Shown piece by piece: positions 15,362-24,285 of a stretch of DNA of 64,000 bases. The DNA is from Pontibacillus chungwhensis BH030062 (GTDB taxonomy: Bacteria; Bacillota; Bacilli; Bacillales; BH030062). A program made the position numbers and the translations under genes. How positions within the stretch are numbered: position 1 is the stretch's first letter; each line of letters starts with the position of its first letter. The notes beneath the pieces were generated by a model that was not told the origin of the DNA, made no database searches, and worked only from the letters and a program-made list of their open reading frames with translations. The stretch spans positions 1 through 64,000 of the forward strand of contig NZ_AVBG01000017.1 in assembly GCF_000770675.1 (NCBI RefSeq), written 5' to 3'.

Positions 15362-15806
15362 TAAGTGCTAAACAACTTAGGGGACCCAACCATGTAAGAA
15401 TCATCCTCGATCCTACTTATTGCTTCCGATCATTAGCGCCGTGCTTGGAAGGATTATTCTTCATGAATCCGTTTCCTCCGACCTAAATGTTCGTTCGATT
15501 TGTAAAATTGACGTCGCTGTTTTTACAAAAGTGAACGTCTTTCTCGTCCTTAATCGTTTTAGAGTGAAACGATTGTTAGGCTACCGAATAAGGAGTAGGT
15601 GTAACGTTTCCTTATGGGTCATCGTCTAAGAAAGTGAGGCGTACACTCTAATACCCAGTTTCTTCAACATGGCTATTTAGGGCATTCGTTTAATCCTTTT
15701 TCACAGGAGGCGTGTTCCCTTTTCAGGCCATATCTTTTGTTCGCTTGGAAACGAACTCGCGATGGTTGAGCCGCTTAAATTGTTTAGCTGTATTGTTTTT
15801 CTTTAC
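15330..15806 (-). ncRNA. Candidate structured non-coding RNA of about 475 nt
   Basis: The transcription unit is inferred from a perfect extended -10 promoter (TGGTATAAT) at its 5' end and a strong terminator at its 3' end, with no ORF longer than 15 codons having a ribosome site. Internal complementary segments include AATCGTTT/AAACGATT (8 bp, 7-nt loop), GTTCGTT with AAGCGAAC, and TTTGTAAAA/TTTTACAAA. That last pair would compete with GACGT/ACGTC, a switch-like arrangement. One tiny ORF (15417-15464, 15 residues, GGAGG site) lies near the 3' end. It converges on the sigO cluster. It does not match RNase P, tmRNA, 6S, SRP or OLE RNA as I remember them. Confidence 0.45.
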
Positions 15807-15812
15807 ATCTTT

Positions 15813-15841
15813 ATTATACCACCGTTTCATTTTAAGCAACG
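15813..15841 (-). promoter_or_regulatory. Extended -10 promoter for the candidate RNA
   Basis: Minus-strand TGGTATAAT (-10 hexamer at 15818-15813) with only a weak -35 (TTGCTT, 15-nt spacing). A TGn extension commonly compensates for a poor -35 in sigma-A promoters. Confidence 0.5.
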
Positions 15842-15994
15842 AGGTATTTGTGTCGCTTTTGTTAACGTTTCCATTATGTTTGTGTGGAAGATCAAACGGG
15901 TGTTAAGGGAGGATAGAAGGCCTTTATTGTTTTGTCATCTTTTTCTAAAACGTGTTATATTGTAAAGTAACTTGATACAGAAAGGAAACACATC

Positions 15995-16900
15995 ATGAGG
16001 AGAATATTTCTGATCGGGTTCGTTAGTATGTTAGCTCTGGCCGCGTGTCAATCCAGTACAGATGAAACCCAACAAGCAAAAGAAAATGCATCAAAAAATA
16101 CGGCTGTAACGAAAAAGGAAAACCGTTCTGAAGAGCAAGATCAAGAAAATTCAGATGACAGCCAACAAGATGAGGACCAAGATCAAATCTCAAAAGAAAA
16201 CGAATCGAATGAAGAAAAAAACAATGATTCGGAACCAAATGAAGACTCTGACTCTGAAGAACAATCGATGAATCAGGAAGATTCAAATCAAGAAGAATCC
16301 AGTGAATCATCTGCCAAGGTTGTCGATAACCCTACAAGTATAGAGGTTGTTGTGAACAAGCAACGAAAGCTTCCTGATGGGTACACACCACCTGATTTAA
16401 CTGTTCCGCAAGTGCCGTTTTATTTCGACGAGTTTCATCAGAAAAAGCAAATGCGTGAAGTCGCAGCAAGTGCTCTCGAAGAATTATTTGAAGGGGCAGA
16501 CCAAGCAGGTATTGATTTAGTTGCTGCTTCTGGATACAGGGCATACGAAAGGCAAGAAGCCATTTTTGCAAGCAATGTAGAGAAGCATGGGGAAGAACAT
16601 GCCAGACAGTTCTCAGCTGTTCCAGGGCATAGTGAACACCAAACAGGCCTTGCAATGGATGTTACAGTTGCCAAGTTGTCATTTCAGTTGAGCCAAGACC
16701 TCGGAGATATGAAAGAAGGGGAATGGCTGGCGGAGAACGCTCACAACTATGGTTTTGTTATACGTTATCCAGAAGGAAAGACGGATATTACGGGGTATGA
16801 ATATGAGCCATGGCATTTACGCTATGTTGGTAAAGACGTAGCGACGAAGGTGTATAATCAAGATGCCACACTTGAAGAATTTTATAACTTGGTTCCGTAA
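15995..16900 (+). CDS. VanY-type D-Ala-D-Ala carboxypeptidase lipoprotein, 301 aa
   Basis: Lipoprotein signal with lipobox LAAC (Cys about 19). Residues 20-110 are a low-complexity Glu/Asp/Ser/Gln linker of the kind seen in haloadapted surface proteins. The M15B peptidase domain follows (about 130-300). Zn ligands and catalytic residues are in SGYRAYERQ, PGHSEHQTGLAMDVT (SxHxxGxAxD) and EPWHLRYVG. It probably trims D-alanine from peptidoglycan stem peptides at the outer membrane face. It is monocistronic, with an AGAAAGGA site and its own terminator. Confidence 0.9.
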   Translation: MRRIFLIGFVSMLALAACQSSTDETQQAKENASKNTAVTKKENRSEEQDQENSDDSQQDEDQDQISKENESNEEKNNDSEPNEDSDSEEQSMNQEDSNQEESSESSAKVVDNPTSIEVVVNKQRKLPDGYTPPDLTVPQVPFYFDEFHQKKQMREVAASALEELFEGADQAGIDLVAASGYRAYERQEAIFASNVEKHGEEHARQFSAVPGHSEHQTGLAMDVTVAKLSFQLSQDLGDMKEGEWLAENAHNYGFVIRYPEGKTDITGYEYEPWHLRYVGKDVATKVYNQDATLEEFYNLVP

Positions 16901-16904
16901 ACTA

Positions 16905-16942
16905 AAGAACCAGTCATTCAAAACAGAATGACTGGTTTTTTT
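16905..16942. terminator. Bidirectional terminator
   Basis: AACCAGTCATTC/GAATGACTGGTT, 12-bp perfect stem followed by TTTTT, between convergent genes. Confidence 0.85.
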
Positions 16943-16953
16943 ATATCTTCAAA

Positions 16954-17574
16954 CTAGTAGCAAATCCCTACTCTTTTCTTGGAGAAAGAGGGAGGGTCAA
17001 GAATCTCAAAAGCAAAGCGGGCTGTATCATTTGTGGATATCTTCTTCCCTTCTTTAGGTAGGAAGTCAATTTCGTATCGAACCCCACCTACTTCTTCTCC
17101 ATCTGGTAAATAAGTGGGGCAGACGATGGTCCAGTGTAGAGCTGAAGACTGAAGCTCTAAGTATGCTTTTAGGTGCTCCTCAGCTGCAAATGTCTTGGTT
17201 CGTTTTGATTCTGAGGATTGGAAGCGGTATTTTCCTTCTTCATAGCGACTGTTAAGGATTCCGGCTGTGCCAATCGTAACAAGCCGAGTGATCCCTTGTT
17301 TTTCCATCACTTTTCGAATGAGTGGCATGCTTTCAGATAGCGTTGTTGTCTTGTCTGTTCCTATACTAGAAAAGACTAGGTCGCATCCATTTATTGTAGC
17401 TCTAATATCTTCTTCCTGTGTAACATCACCGATTATATGTGTTGCCTTAGAGATTAGGTCATCAGCCTTATCGCGGTCTCGAACGAGTGCTTGAATCGTG
17501 TGTCCCTGATCTAGAGCCATCCGAATAAATGAGCTGCCTACACGTCCGGTGCCTCCGAATACTGCAATTTTCAA
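16954..17574 (-). CDS. NAD(P)-binding NmrA/SDR-like protein, 206 aa
   Basis: Rossmann fold with N-terminal nucleotide motif KIAVFGGTGRVGSSFI (GxxGxxG). It continues with LVRDRDKADDL, a second strand VFSSIGTDKTTT and TIVCPTYLPDGE, the pattern of atypical SDR proteins (NmrA / YwnB-like). No catalytic Tyr-x3-Lys is evident, so it may be a sensor or an oxidoreductase of unknown substrate. TTG 17574 is preferred because AGGTG lies 6 nt upstream; the alternative GTG 17583 overlaps that site. Confidence 0.8.
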   Translation of the reverse strand: MKIAVFGGTGRVGSSFIRMALDQGHTIQALVRDRDKADDLISKATHIIGDVTQEEDIRATINGCDLVFSSIGTDKTTTLSESMPLIRKVMEKQGITRLVTIGTAGILNSRYEEGKYRFQSSESKRTKTFAAEEHLKAYLELQSSALHWTIVCPTYLPDGEEVGGVRYEIDFLPKEGKKISTNDTARFAFEILDPPSFSKKRVGICY

Positions 17575-17687
17575 AACAATCACCTCATGTTTATTAATAT
17601 TGTGTTAAAATTTAGAAAATAAAGCGTTTTCTTAAAGTTGTTTTTGGTAAGCTAGTTTAAAACTATGACGAAAGCGTGGGGGCGAAG

Positions 17688-18986
17688 ATGAATCGTAAAT
17701 TAATCCGAAGCTGGGCTCTCTATGATTGGGCGAACTCAGCATTTGCTACAACGATTATGGCGGCTGTTTTACCCATCTTTTATCAACAAGTAGCTGCTTC
17801 TAATTTAACGGGTAATCAAGCCACAAGCTATTGGGGATATTCCCAGTCCATTGCGGTTTTAATCGTTGCCATATTAGCTCCTATCCTAGGAGCCATCAGT
17901 GACTATTCTGCTTCTAAGAAGAAATTCTTACGCTTTTTCGCTTATATGGGTATGATCGCAAGCGTTATGCTAGCGTTTGTGGATAGTGGCGAGTATCTAT
18001 TCGCCTCCTTCCTTTTAATCATAGGTACGATTGGGTTTTCGGGTGCAAATATATTTTACGATGCATTCCTACCTGAAATCTCAAAGGGCACAAACATGGA
18101 CGAAGTATCTTCTAGAGGGTTTGCTTTTGGATACATCGGAGGTGGATTGCTCTTAGCTTTAAACCTCCTTATGATTCAAAAATATGAGTGGTTTGGCTTT
18201 TCCTCAGCAGAGATGGGAACCAAGCTAGCCTTTGTGTCGGTGGGGATATGGTGGTTTGTCTTCTCCATACCACTCTTTAAAAATGTAAAGGAAGAGAAGA
18301 AGGCGGGGCAAGTCAAAAGGAATAAATCTTATGCAAGGATCGGCTTTTCTCGTGTGGCCAATACGTTTCGTGAGATTAATCAGTACAAACAACTCCTGGT
18401 TTTTCTACTTGCTTTTTGGTTATACAACGATGGGATTTCTACTATTATTAAAATGGCAACGATTTATGGGAGTGAAATAGGGATAGGCTCAAGCCATTTA
18501 ATCGCAGCTCTTTTAATCACTCAATTTGTGGGGATTCCTTGTACGTTTTTCTTTGGCTGGCTGGCGACTAAAATCACTGCAAAGCGGGCTTTAACCATCA
18601 CGCTGTTCGTTTATATAGGGATTGTGATCTTAGGGTATTTCATGAGCTCAGCTGCTCACTTTTATGCGTTAGCGATATGCGTCGGAGTCGTGCAAGGGGG
18701 AGCTCAGTCACTAAGTCGTTCTATATTCGGTCGAATGGTTCCTGATGATCGGCACGCAGAATTCTTTGGCTTTTATGGTATTTCAGCTAAGTTCTCAGCG
18801 ATCGTTGGCCCTGCTTTATTTGGATTCGTAGGCAGTATGACAGGATCTAGTAAGCTTGGTATTTTCAGTCTGGTGATCTTCTTCGTAGTTGGATTGATCT
18901 TACTTCAAAAGGTTGATATTACAAAAGGGATAGAAGATGCGAAAAAGAAGACGGTATCAAATGACAAAGTAGATGTACACCTATAA
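17688..18986 (+). CDS. UMF1-family MFS transporter, 432 aa
   Basis: Twelve hydrophobic segments. The N-terminal RSWALYDWANSAFATTIMAA is the signature of the UMF1 (Atg22-like) family, and YDAFLPEIS and GAQSLSRSIFGRMVP are also family blocks. B. subtilis YxiO belongs here. The substrate is not known for bacterial members; fungal Atg22 moves amino acids out of the vacuole. ATG 17688 follows GGGGG; the in-frame GTG 17676 overlaps that site. Monocistronic. Confidence 0.88.
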   Translation: MNRKLIRSWALYDWANSAFATTIMAAVLPIFYQQVAASNLTGNQATSYWGYSQSIAVLIVAILAPILGAISDYSASKKKFLRFFAYMGMIASVMLAFVDSGEYLFASFLLIIGTIGFSGANIFYDAFLPEISKGTNMDEVSSRGFAFGYIGGGLLLALNLLMIQKYEWFGFSSAEMGTKLAFVSVGIWWFVFSIPLFKNVKEEKKAGQVKRNKSYARIGFSRVANTFREINQYKQLLVFLLAFWLYNDGISTIIKMATIYGSEIGIGSSHLIAALLITQFVGIPCTFFFGWLATKITAKRALTITLFVYIGIVILGYFMSSAAHFYALAICVGVVQGGAQSLSRSIFGRMVPDDRHAEFFGFYGISAKFSAIVGPALFGFVGSMTGSSKLGIFSLVIFFVVGLILLQKVDITKGIEDAKKKTVSNDKVDVHL

Positions 18987-18991
18987 TAGGA

Positions 18992-19020
18992 GCGGGACGA
19001 GACATATCGTCCCGCATTTA
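18992..19020. terminator. Terminator after the UMF1 gene
   Basis: GCGGGACGA/TCGTCCCGC with a 6-nt loop, between convergent genes; T-poor tail (ATTTATATTT). Confidence 0.7.
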
Positions 19021-19049
19021 TATTTCCTGAATGCTTCCGTTTTACTGAA

Positions 19050-19967
19050 TTAGACGACTGGGTTGCTAAACTGGTTGACGGCTTGCTTGTCCAAGTGCAA
19101 GCCGGTATCATACGAAATATTTCCAAGGAGTGAGGCAATCTTATTAAGCGCCTCATCCGTCGGGTTCTCCCAGTAATGGAGCATCTCTGAACAGATTTCG
19201 AGTCCCTCACGTCTTGCTTCTTCGTATAGGTCAATAAAGCTTTCTTGATGAGGTTTGTTTGTAGCTGAGTGATACCAAGTGTTATGTTCCAAATTTAAGT
19301 AGTCTTTGTTAGATTTCAGAGGCTGATGAGAGAAAGGGGAAACAAGGTTACCGAGAAGCGTGTTCTTCCAACCGTATGGGTCATATAAAATGTGAAAAGC
19401 CTTTTTCATATCTTTGTAAGCTGCATTGACGAAATTTGCGGGAATGTTGCTGACGACCGAAGGGAAGAAAGATATAATTTTTTTTGTTAGTAATGATGAG
19501 ACATCTACGTCAAGGGAAGGCCCAACATCGATTTCTTGATAAACGGGTGTTTTCCATGTCTTTAAATGTCGATAACGATCCATCATGATCGTATCAATAA
19601 TGACTTCAAATTCTTGATGTTTATTTTTCTCGTATCCTGAAAAGTAATGAACGAATGGGTGTGTATTCCGGTCTAATATATGGTGAGTAACAAACCCGAT
19701 TACATAAGCCTTGGCATATTTATTTAAATCTTTGGATTCAGCAATAAGGTCTATAAGGAAAGAGCCACAAGCTTCGTGATGAAGTATGTTCCCGATTTCA
19801 TTAATGGATGCGTCTTTTTTCCAAGGCCAAAAATTGTGATAGAAGAATGGATCTGGACCCTGAGCTCCAAGGTTCAAATAGTTTCCTGTTGCTTGATACT
19901 CTGTAGAAGCATTTACTCCATCCATAATATCCTCAGCGAACAAGATATGCGTCCATATATTGGGCAT
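19050..19967 (-). CDS. Zinc-dependent phospholipase C family protein, 305 aa
   Basis: Begins MPNIWTHILFAEDI, and carries LGAQGPDPFFYH, HHEACGSF, YVIGFVTHHILDRNTHPFVH and EFEVIIDTIMMDRY. These are the spaced His/Asp/Glu ligands of the three-Zn site in the phospholipase C / S1-P1 nuclease fold. There is no signal peptide, unlike secreted PlcA enzymes, so it is a cytosolic member of unknown substrate. ATG 19967 follows AAAGGAGGGG. It stands alone between convergent umf1 and divergent fumC. Confidence 0.82.
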   Translation of the reverse strand: MPNIWTHILFAEDIMDGVNASTEYQATGNYLNLGAQGPDPFFYHNFWPWKKDASINEIGNILHHEACGSFLIDLIAESKDLNKYAKAYVIGFVTHHILDRNTHPFVHYFSGYEKNKHQEFEVIIDTIMMDRYRHLKTWKTPVYQEIDVGPSLDVDVSSLLTKKIISFFPSVVSNIPANFVNAAYKDMKKAFHILYDPYGWKNTLLGNLVSPFSHQPLKSNKDYLNLEHNTWYHSATNKPHQESFIDLYEEARREGLEICSEMLHYWENPTDEALNKIASLLGNISYDTGLHLDKQAVNQFSNPVV

Positions 19968-20159
19968 GAAATCCCCTCCTTTACTAGTTACTTCCATTAT
20001 AAGCCATCCCTTTAAACCTGTCTTTTGATTCTATGAACAAAGGAAGGATTTTTACACCTTGTGGAGAATAGATAAGGGATAGAGTTTTCTCTATAAAAAC
20101 AAGTTTTAATCATGGACATCTGTGGTATTAACATGGAGTGTGAGAAAGGGAGGATCTTG

Positions 20160-21548
20160 ATGGATTATCGTATTGAAAAGGATACGTTAGGCGAAATTAA
20201 AGTACCATCTGATAAATATTGGGGAGCCCAAACACAGCGAAGTAAACAAAACTTCCCAATTGGGAACGAAAGAATGCCGAAAGAGGTCGTTCATGCGTTT
20301 GCCATCCTGAAGAAGAGCACGGCAAAGGCTAATTACGAACTAGGACTTCTCGAGAAAGAAAAGGCAGAAGCTATCGCTCATGCAGCGGATCGCATTACAA
20401 ATGAAGAGCTTGAAGAGCATTTTCCTCTTGTTGTATGGCAAACCGGAAGCGGTACTCAGTCCAACATGAACGTTAATGAAGTAATGGCGTATGTAGGGAA
20501 TGAATGGCTGCAAGAACATGGCCATGAAGCACGCCTTCATCCTAATGATGACGTGAATAAATCGCAAAGCTCAAACGATACATATCCAACAGCTATGCAC
20601 GTTGCTTCAGTACTTAAAGTAAAAGAATCAGTATTACCTGCGTTGGCAACATTAAAGAAAACATTAAAAGAAAAAATGGAAGCGTATAACGAAATCGTAA
20701 AGATTGGCCGCACGCATCTACAGGATGCCACGCCTTTAACGCTCGGCCAAGAAATTTCCGGTTGGCACCGTATGCTTGAAAAAACGGAGAAGATGATTGA
20801 AGATAGTTTGACCTATGTACGTGAATTAGCGATTGGCGGAACGGCAGTCGGTACAGGGTTGAACGCTCATGTGGACTTTTCAGACAAAGTTTGTAAAGCC
20901 ATTAGTGAATTCACTTCAGAAAACTTTGTATCAGCATCCAATAAGTTTCATGCGCTAACAAGCCATGATGAGCTCGTCCACACCCACGGAGCTTTGAAAG
21001 CGTTAGCAGCGGATCTGATGAAGATTGCCAATGATGTACGTTGGTTAGCTAGTGGCCCTCGTTGCGGTATTGGTGAAATCACGATTCCAGCAAACGAACC
21101 TGGAAGCTCCATAATGCCAGGGAAAGTAAACCCGACTCAAAGTGAAGCCGTCACAATGGTGGCCACTCAAGTTATGGGGAATGATGCAACAATCGGCATT
21201 GCAGCGAGCCAAGGGAACTTTGAACTAAATGTTTTCAAACCAGTAATTGCTTATAACTTCCTCCAATCGTGTCAGCTTTTAGCAGACAGTATGGAGTCGT
21301 TTAACGAGCGTTGTGTTGAAGGATTAGAACCTAATCAAGAGAAAATTGACCAGTATCTAAAAGATTCTCTTATGCTCGTTACGGCTTTAAATCCTCACAT
21401 TGGTTATGAGAAAGCAGCTACCATTGCGAAGCATGCATTCAAACATGATCAAACGTTGAAGGAAGCGGCAGTAGATACAGGCATTCTTACAGCAGAACAA
21501 GTAGATGAGTATATTGATCCAAAAGCGATGACACAACCTACCCAATAA
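20160..21548 (+). CDS. fumC: Fumarate hydratase class II, 462 aa
   Basis: Iron-independent fumarase of the TCA cycle (fumarate + water to L-malate). Features are the N-terminal [37 protein letters not shown], the active-site H in [11 protein letters not shown], and the superfamily signature [11 protein letters not shown] (about residues 317-327). Length is as expected (460-465 aa). ATG 20160 is preferred over the frame start 48 nt upstream because GGGAGG is well placed. Single gene with its own terminator. The B. subtilis symbol would be citG/fumC. Confidence 0.96.
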   Translation: MDYRIEKDTLGEIKVPSDKYWGAQTQRSKQNFPIGNERMPKEVVHAFAILKKSTAKANYELGLLEKEKAEAIAHAADRITNEELEEHFPLVVWQTGSGTQSNMNVNEVMAYVGNEWLQEHGHEARLHPNDDVNKSQSSNDTYPTAMHVASVLKVKESVLPALATLKKTLKEKMEAYNEIVKIGRTHLQDATPLTLGQEISGWHRMLEKTEKMIEDSLTYVRELAIGGTAVGTGLNAHVDFSDKVCKAISEFTSENFVSASNKFHALTSHDELVHTHGALKALAADLMKIANDVRWLASGPRCGIGEITIPANEPGSSIMPGKVNPTQSEAVTMVATQVMGNDATIGIAASQGNFELNVFKPVIAYNFLQSCQLLADSMESFNERCVEGLEPNQEKIDQYLKDSLMLVTALNPHIGYEKAATIAKHAFKHDQTLKEAAVDTGILTAEQVDEYIDPKAMTQPTQ

Positions 21549-21558
21549 ACACACGAAG

Positions 21559-21590
21559 GAGCCCTCCGAGATGACTCGGGGGGCTCTTTT
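21559..21590 (+). terminator. Terminator after fumC
   Basis: GAGCCCTCCGAG/CTCGGGGGGCTC stem followed by TTTT; it also lies at the 3' end of the convergent SASP gene. Confidence 0.8.
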
Positions 21591-21604
21591 CCATCCATAT
21601 TCAA

Positions 21605-21799
21605 TTATTTTCCGCCGTACTGTTGTTCAGCCATTTGTACAAGACGTTTAGTGATTTCTCCGCCTACTGAACCGTTTTGACGCGCTGTAGAGTCTGGACC
21701 TAAGTTTACGCCGAACTCCTGAGCAATCTCATACTTCATTTGGTCAAGTGCTTGTTGTACACCAGGTACTACAAGTTCGTTAGAGTTGTTATAAGCCAT
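21605..21799 (-). CDS. Alpha/beta-type small acid-soluble spore protein, 64 aa
   Basis: Near-complete match to the SASP family: [27 protein letters not shown] (the GPR protease cleavage site lies in this helix), then [20 protein letters not shown]. It coats spore DNA in the A-like form and supplies amino acids at germination. It is divergent from a second SASP gene, with 231 bp between the starts. Likely transcribed by sigma-G in the forespore. AGAGGTG precedes the ATG. Confidence 0.95.
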   Translation of the reverse strand: MAYNNSNELVVPGVQQALDQMKYEIAQEFGVNLGPDSTARQNGSVGGEITKRLVQMAEQQYGGK

Positions 21800-22030
21800 G
21801 TTTGTTCACCTCTTATCATCATGTATTGGTGGGCTCTTCTGGGATGTTTACCATGATGGCCCCTGCTTGAAAGTTGAGGTTTGTGTTGCTGTGTAATCAT
21901 ATTGTGTGAAAAACGAGTATTCTTATGAGAGGTAATTATCTCCAACGCTTTTAGAGGAAATTACCATTTCATTTTGTTCATAGTTTTTCGGAGTAGGGTC
22001 ACAATAGATATCACAGGAGGTGAAAACATC

Positions 22031-22234
22031 ATGGCTTACAACAACTCAAATGAATTAGTAGTACCAGGTGTACAACAAGCATTAGACCAAATGAAAACTG
22101 AAATTGCTCAAGAATTTGGCGTTCAACTTGGTCCAGACTCCACTTCCCGTCAGAATGGATCTGTTGGAGGAGAGATCACTAAGCGCCTAGTTCAAATGGC
22201 TGAACAGCAGTATGGTGGTTCTCAACAACAATAA
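22031..22234 (+). CDS. Alpha/beta-type small acid-soluble spore protein, 67 aa
   Basis: Paralogue of the SASP at 21605-21799. It is almost identical in protein sequence but differs at many silent sites, with a C-terminal SQQQ extension. AGGAGGTGAAAAC precedes ATG 22031. Upstream TTCATA (21977-21982) and CACAATA (22000-22006) are spaced like a sigma-G promoter (GHATR / CATNMTA with one mismatch), which is plausible but unproven. A strong terminator follows. Confidence 0.95.
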   Translation: MAYNNSNELVVPGVQQALDQMKTEIAQEFGVQLGPDSTSRQNGSVGGEITKRLVQMAEQQYGGSQQQ

Positions 22235-22252
22235 CAACTTCATACTATGGCT

Positions 22253-22283
22253 AAAGAGGGATGGGAAACCATCCCTCTTTTTA
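22253..22283 (+). terminator. Terminator after the second SASP gene
   Basis: AAAGAGGGATGG-GAAA-CCATCCCTCTTTTT, perfect stem with a GAAA tetraloop. Confidence 0.9.
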
Positions 22284-22331
22284 TGGTAAGCTCGCACTTC
22301 TTTCTTATTATGAATTAAAGAAGGTGAAAAC

Positions 22332-22583
22332 ATGTTCATTTGCCCAGCTTGTAATGGATTTGAAATTCTTTCTTTTTCTTGCCCTGAGTGTGAGGGAAAA
22401 ATGAGGGATCAAGGGAGATTGGTTGATTACTTAGATGAATACAGCCCCTATCTAGATGATGAAGGGCTAAAATTAGTAGATGGTTTAAAGCATTCAACAG
22501 ATGAGCATACCTGCCTTCATGTACTTTATTGCTCCGGGTGCCAGACAATAAATGAGTTTACCGTACAAGAAGAAAATCAATAA
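22332..22583 (+). CDS. Small zinc-ribbon-like protein, 83 aa
   Basis: Three Cys pairs: FICPACNG (4-7), FSCPECEG (about 16-19) and LYCSGCQT (about 67-70). The first two could bind one Zn as a treble-clef/ribbon, and a lone Cys (HTCLH) precedes the third. The middle (DYLDEYSPYLDDEGLKLVDG) is acidic and helical. No named family recognised. AGAAGGTG precedes ATG 22332. The 21-bp repeat array starts 50 bp downstream. Confidence 0.7.
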   Translation: MFICPACNGFEILSFSCPECEGKMRDQGRLVDYLDEYSPYLDDEGLKLVDGLKHSTDEHTCLHVLYCSGCQTINEFTVQEENQ

Positions 22584-22635
22584 GTGTAAATAAGAGGAGT
22601 GGGCTTTATAATAGCTCACTTTTTTTCGTTATTGC

Positions 22636-23001
22636 TAGGACGAGCGGTGGAAGTGTCGGGACGAGCGTCTAGAGTGTCAGGACGAGCGGTGGAAGTGTCG
22701 GGAAGAGTGGCGAGAGTGTCAGGACGAGCGTTGAAAGTGTCGGGAAGAGTGGCGAGAGTGCCAGGACGAGCGGTGAAAGTGACGTGAAGAGTGGCGAGAG
22801 TGTCAGGACGAGCTTGGAAAGTGACGTGAAGAGTGGCGAGAGTGCCAGGACGAGCTTGGAAAGTGTCGGGAAGAGTGGCGAGAGTGTCAGAACGAGCTTG
22901 GAAAGTGCCGGGACGATCGGTAAAAGTGCCAGGACGAGCAGCAAGAGTGACAGGACGCCCGCCCGAAATGCCAAGACGTCCTCCCGAAGCGTCATAACAC
23001 C
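22636..23001 (+). repeat. 21-bp-period purine-rich tandem array 1 (about 17 units)
   Basis: Degenerate units of the form ggcgagAGTGTCAGGACGAGC alternating with gttgaaAGTGTCGGGAAGAGT, in strict 21-bp register, with the last three units decaying. Purines dominate the plus strand. The period is divisible by 3, so all frames stay open and false ORFs arise on both strands. It lies between convergent genes, next to the msmX terminator. Array 2 (48757-49028) shares the period and the GTGACGAAAGAG-type core. Confidence 0.9.
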
Positions 23002-23020
23002 TCCATAACACCAAAAAACA

Positions 23021-23058
23021 AAAAAGGCTGCCTCCCAAAAAAAGGGGGGCAGCCTTTA
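23021..23058 (-). terminator. Terminator after msmX
   Basis: On the minus strand AAAGGCTGCC...GGGAGGCAGCCTTTTTT, a strong stem plus T run. Confidence 0.85.
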
Positions 23059-23064
23059 ATATGT

Positions 23065-24162
23065 TTATCGAATACGGCTTTCATTGTCTTTGTCGAAGAA
23101 GTGTGCTTTGTTCATATCTAGAGCGAGGTCAATCTTTTGTCCGCCGTTGATGTCAGAACGAGAGTCAACGCGTGCGATGAATTCTTGACCTTTAACGGAA
23201 GAGTATAGGTAGGATTCAGAACCCATAAGTTCCGCTACATCAATCGTTGCATTGATTTTCGTATCTTGGCTGGATTCGATGAATACAGGCTCATCGTGGA
23301 TGTCTTCTGGACGGATTCCAAGAATAACTTCTTGATTCACATAACCACGTTCGCGAAGAGTTTTCATTTTGCCTTCAGGTACTTTAATGCGATAGTCTTC
23401 AATATAGAAGTCACCGTCTTTTAGTGTTCCGTGGAAGAAGTTCATTGCCGGAGATCCGATAAATCCTCCTACGAATACATTTTCAGGCTCATCATATACA
23501 TCTTTTGGACGACCGACTTGCTGGATGAATCCGTCTTTCATAACAACAAGGCGTGTTGCCATCGTCATGGCCTCTGTTTGGTCGTGTGTAACGTAAATTG
23601 TAGTTGTTTGTAGGCGCTGGTGAAGTTTTTGTATCTCAGCACGCATCTGAACACGTAGTTTTGCATCAAGGTTTGATAAAGGTTCATCCATCAAGAATAC
23701 CTTTGCATCACGAACGATCGCACGTCCTAATGCAACACGCTGGCGTTGACCACCTGATAATGCTTTCGGCTTACGGTCTAAGTATCCTTCTAACCCTAGA
23801 ATCTTCGCAGCATCTTGAACGCGACGGTCGATTTCATCTTTTTTAAATTTACGTAGCTTTAGGCCAAACGCCATGTTATCGTATACGTTCATATGTGGGT
23901 AAAGAGCGTAGTTCTGGAATACCATCGCGATATCACGATCTTTTGGTGCTACATCGTTCATTCGTTTATCGTCAATCATAAAGTCGCCGCCTGAAATCTC
24001 TTCAAGTCCAGCAATCATACGAAGCGTAGTTGACTTACCGCAACCAGAAGGACCAACGAATACAATAAACTCTTTATCTTTAATATCGAGATTGAAGTTG
24101 TCTACTGCTGTGACTTTATTGTCATAAACCTTTTGAATACTATCTAATTTTAATTCAGCCAT
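23065..24162 (-). CDS. msmX: MsmX-type sugar ABC transporter ATPase, 365 aa
   Basis: CUT1-class ATPase with Walker A GPSGCGKST (about 37-45), Q-loop VFQNYALYPHMNVYDN, signature ALSGGQRQRVALGRA, Walker B VFLMDEPLSNLD and H-loop YVTHDQTEAMT. A C-terminal TOBE/OB region follows (about 240-360: EVILGIRPEDI). It is monocistronic with no permease nearby, as for the promiscuous MsmX of B. subtilis, which energises several oligosaccharide importers. AAAGCG-type sequence upstream (TGAAAGCGTTTTA, about 24180) resembles a cre site. Confidence 0.93.
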   Translation of the reverse strand: MAELKLDSIQKVYDNKVTAVDNFNLDIKDKEFIVFVGPSGCGKSTTLRMIAGLEEISGGDFMIDDKRMNDVAPKDRDIAMVFQNYALYPHMNVYDNMAFGLKLRKFKKDEIDRRVQDAAKILGLEGYLDRKPKALSGGQRQRVALGRAIVRDAKVFLMDEPLSNLDAKLRVQMRAEIQKLHQRLQTTTIYVTHDQTEAMTMATRLVVMKDGFIQQVGRPKDVYDEPENVFVGGFIGSPAMNFFHGTLKDGDFYIEDYRIKVPEGKMKTLRERGYVNQEVILGIRPEDIHDEPVFIESSQDTKINATIDVAELMGSESYLYSSVKGQEFIARVDSRSDINGGQKIDLALDMNKAHFFDKDNESRIR

Positions 24163-24242
24163 TTTTCTTCCCCCTGTTTATGAAAGCGTTTTATTTACTA
24201 ACTTTAGTGTAGATAATTTTGGGAAAATGGTAAATGGAATAA

Positions 24243-24277
24243 GTGCACAAAGATCGTCTGGTCGTTTGTGCACTTTA
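24243..24277 (-). terminator. Terminator-like hairpin after the PucR-type gene
   Basis: GTGCACAAA...TTTGTGCAC stem between the pucR-type gene and msmX, both on the minus strand; T run weak. Confidence 0.5.
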
Positions 24278-24285
24278 CCGAAAGG

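Noticed and set aside
15420-15965. Three plus-strand ORFs of 64-69 codons
   Set aside because: No ribosome-binding sites and no family-like composition; the region is better explained by a minus-strand RNA unit.
22636-23001. CRISPR array
   Set aside because: Units are contiguous 21-bp degenerate repeats without unique spacers, and no cas genes are present.
22616-23038. 140-codon minus-strand ORF with heptad repeats (xARPDTLATL)
   Set aside because: It is the reading of the 21-bp purine array, which leaves all frames open; no ribosome-binding site, and the opposite strand and other frames are equally open.
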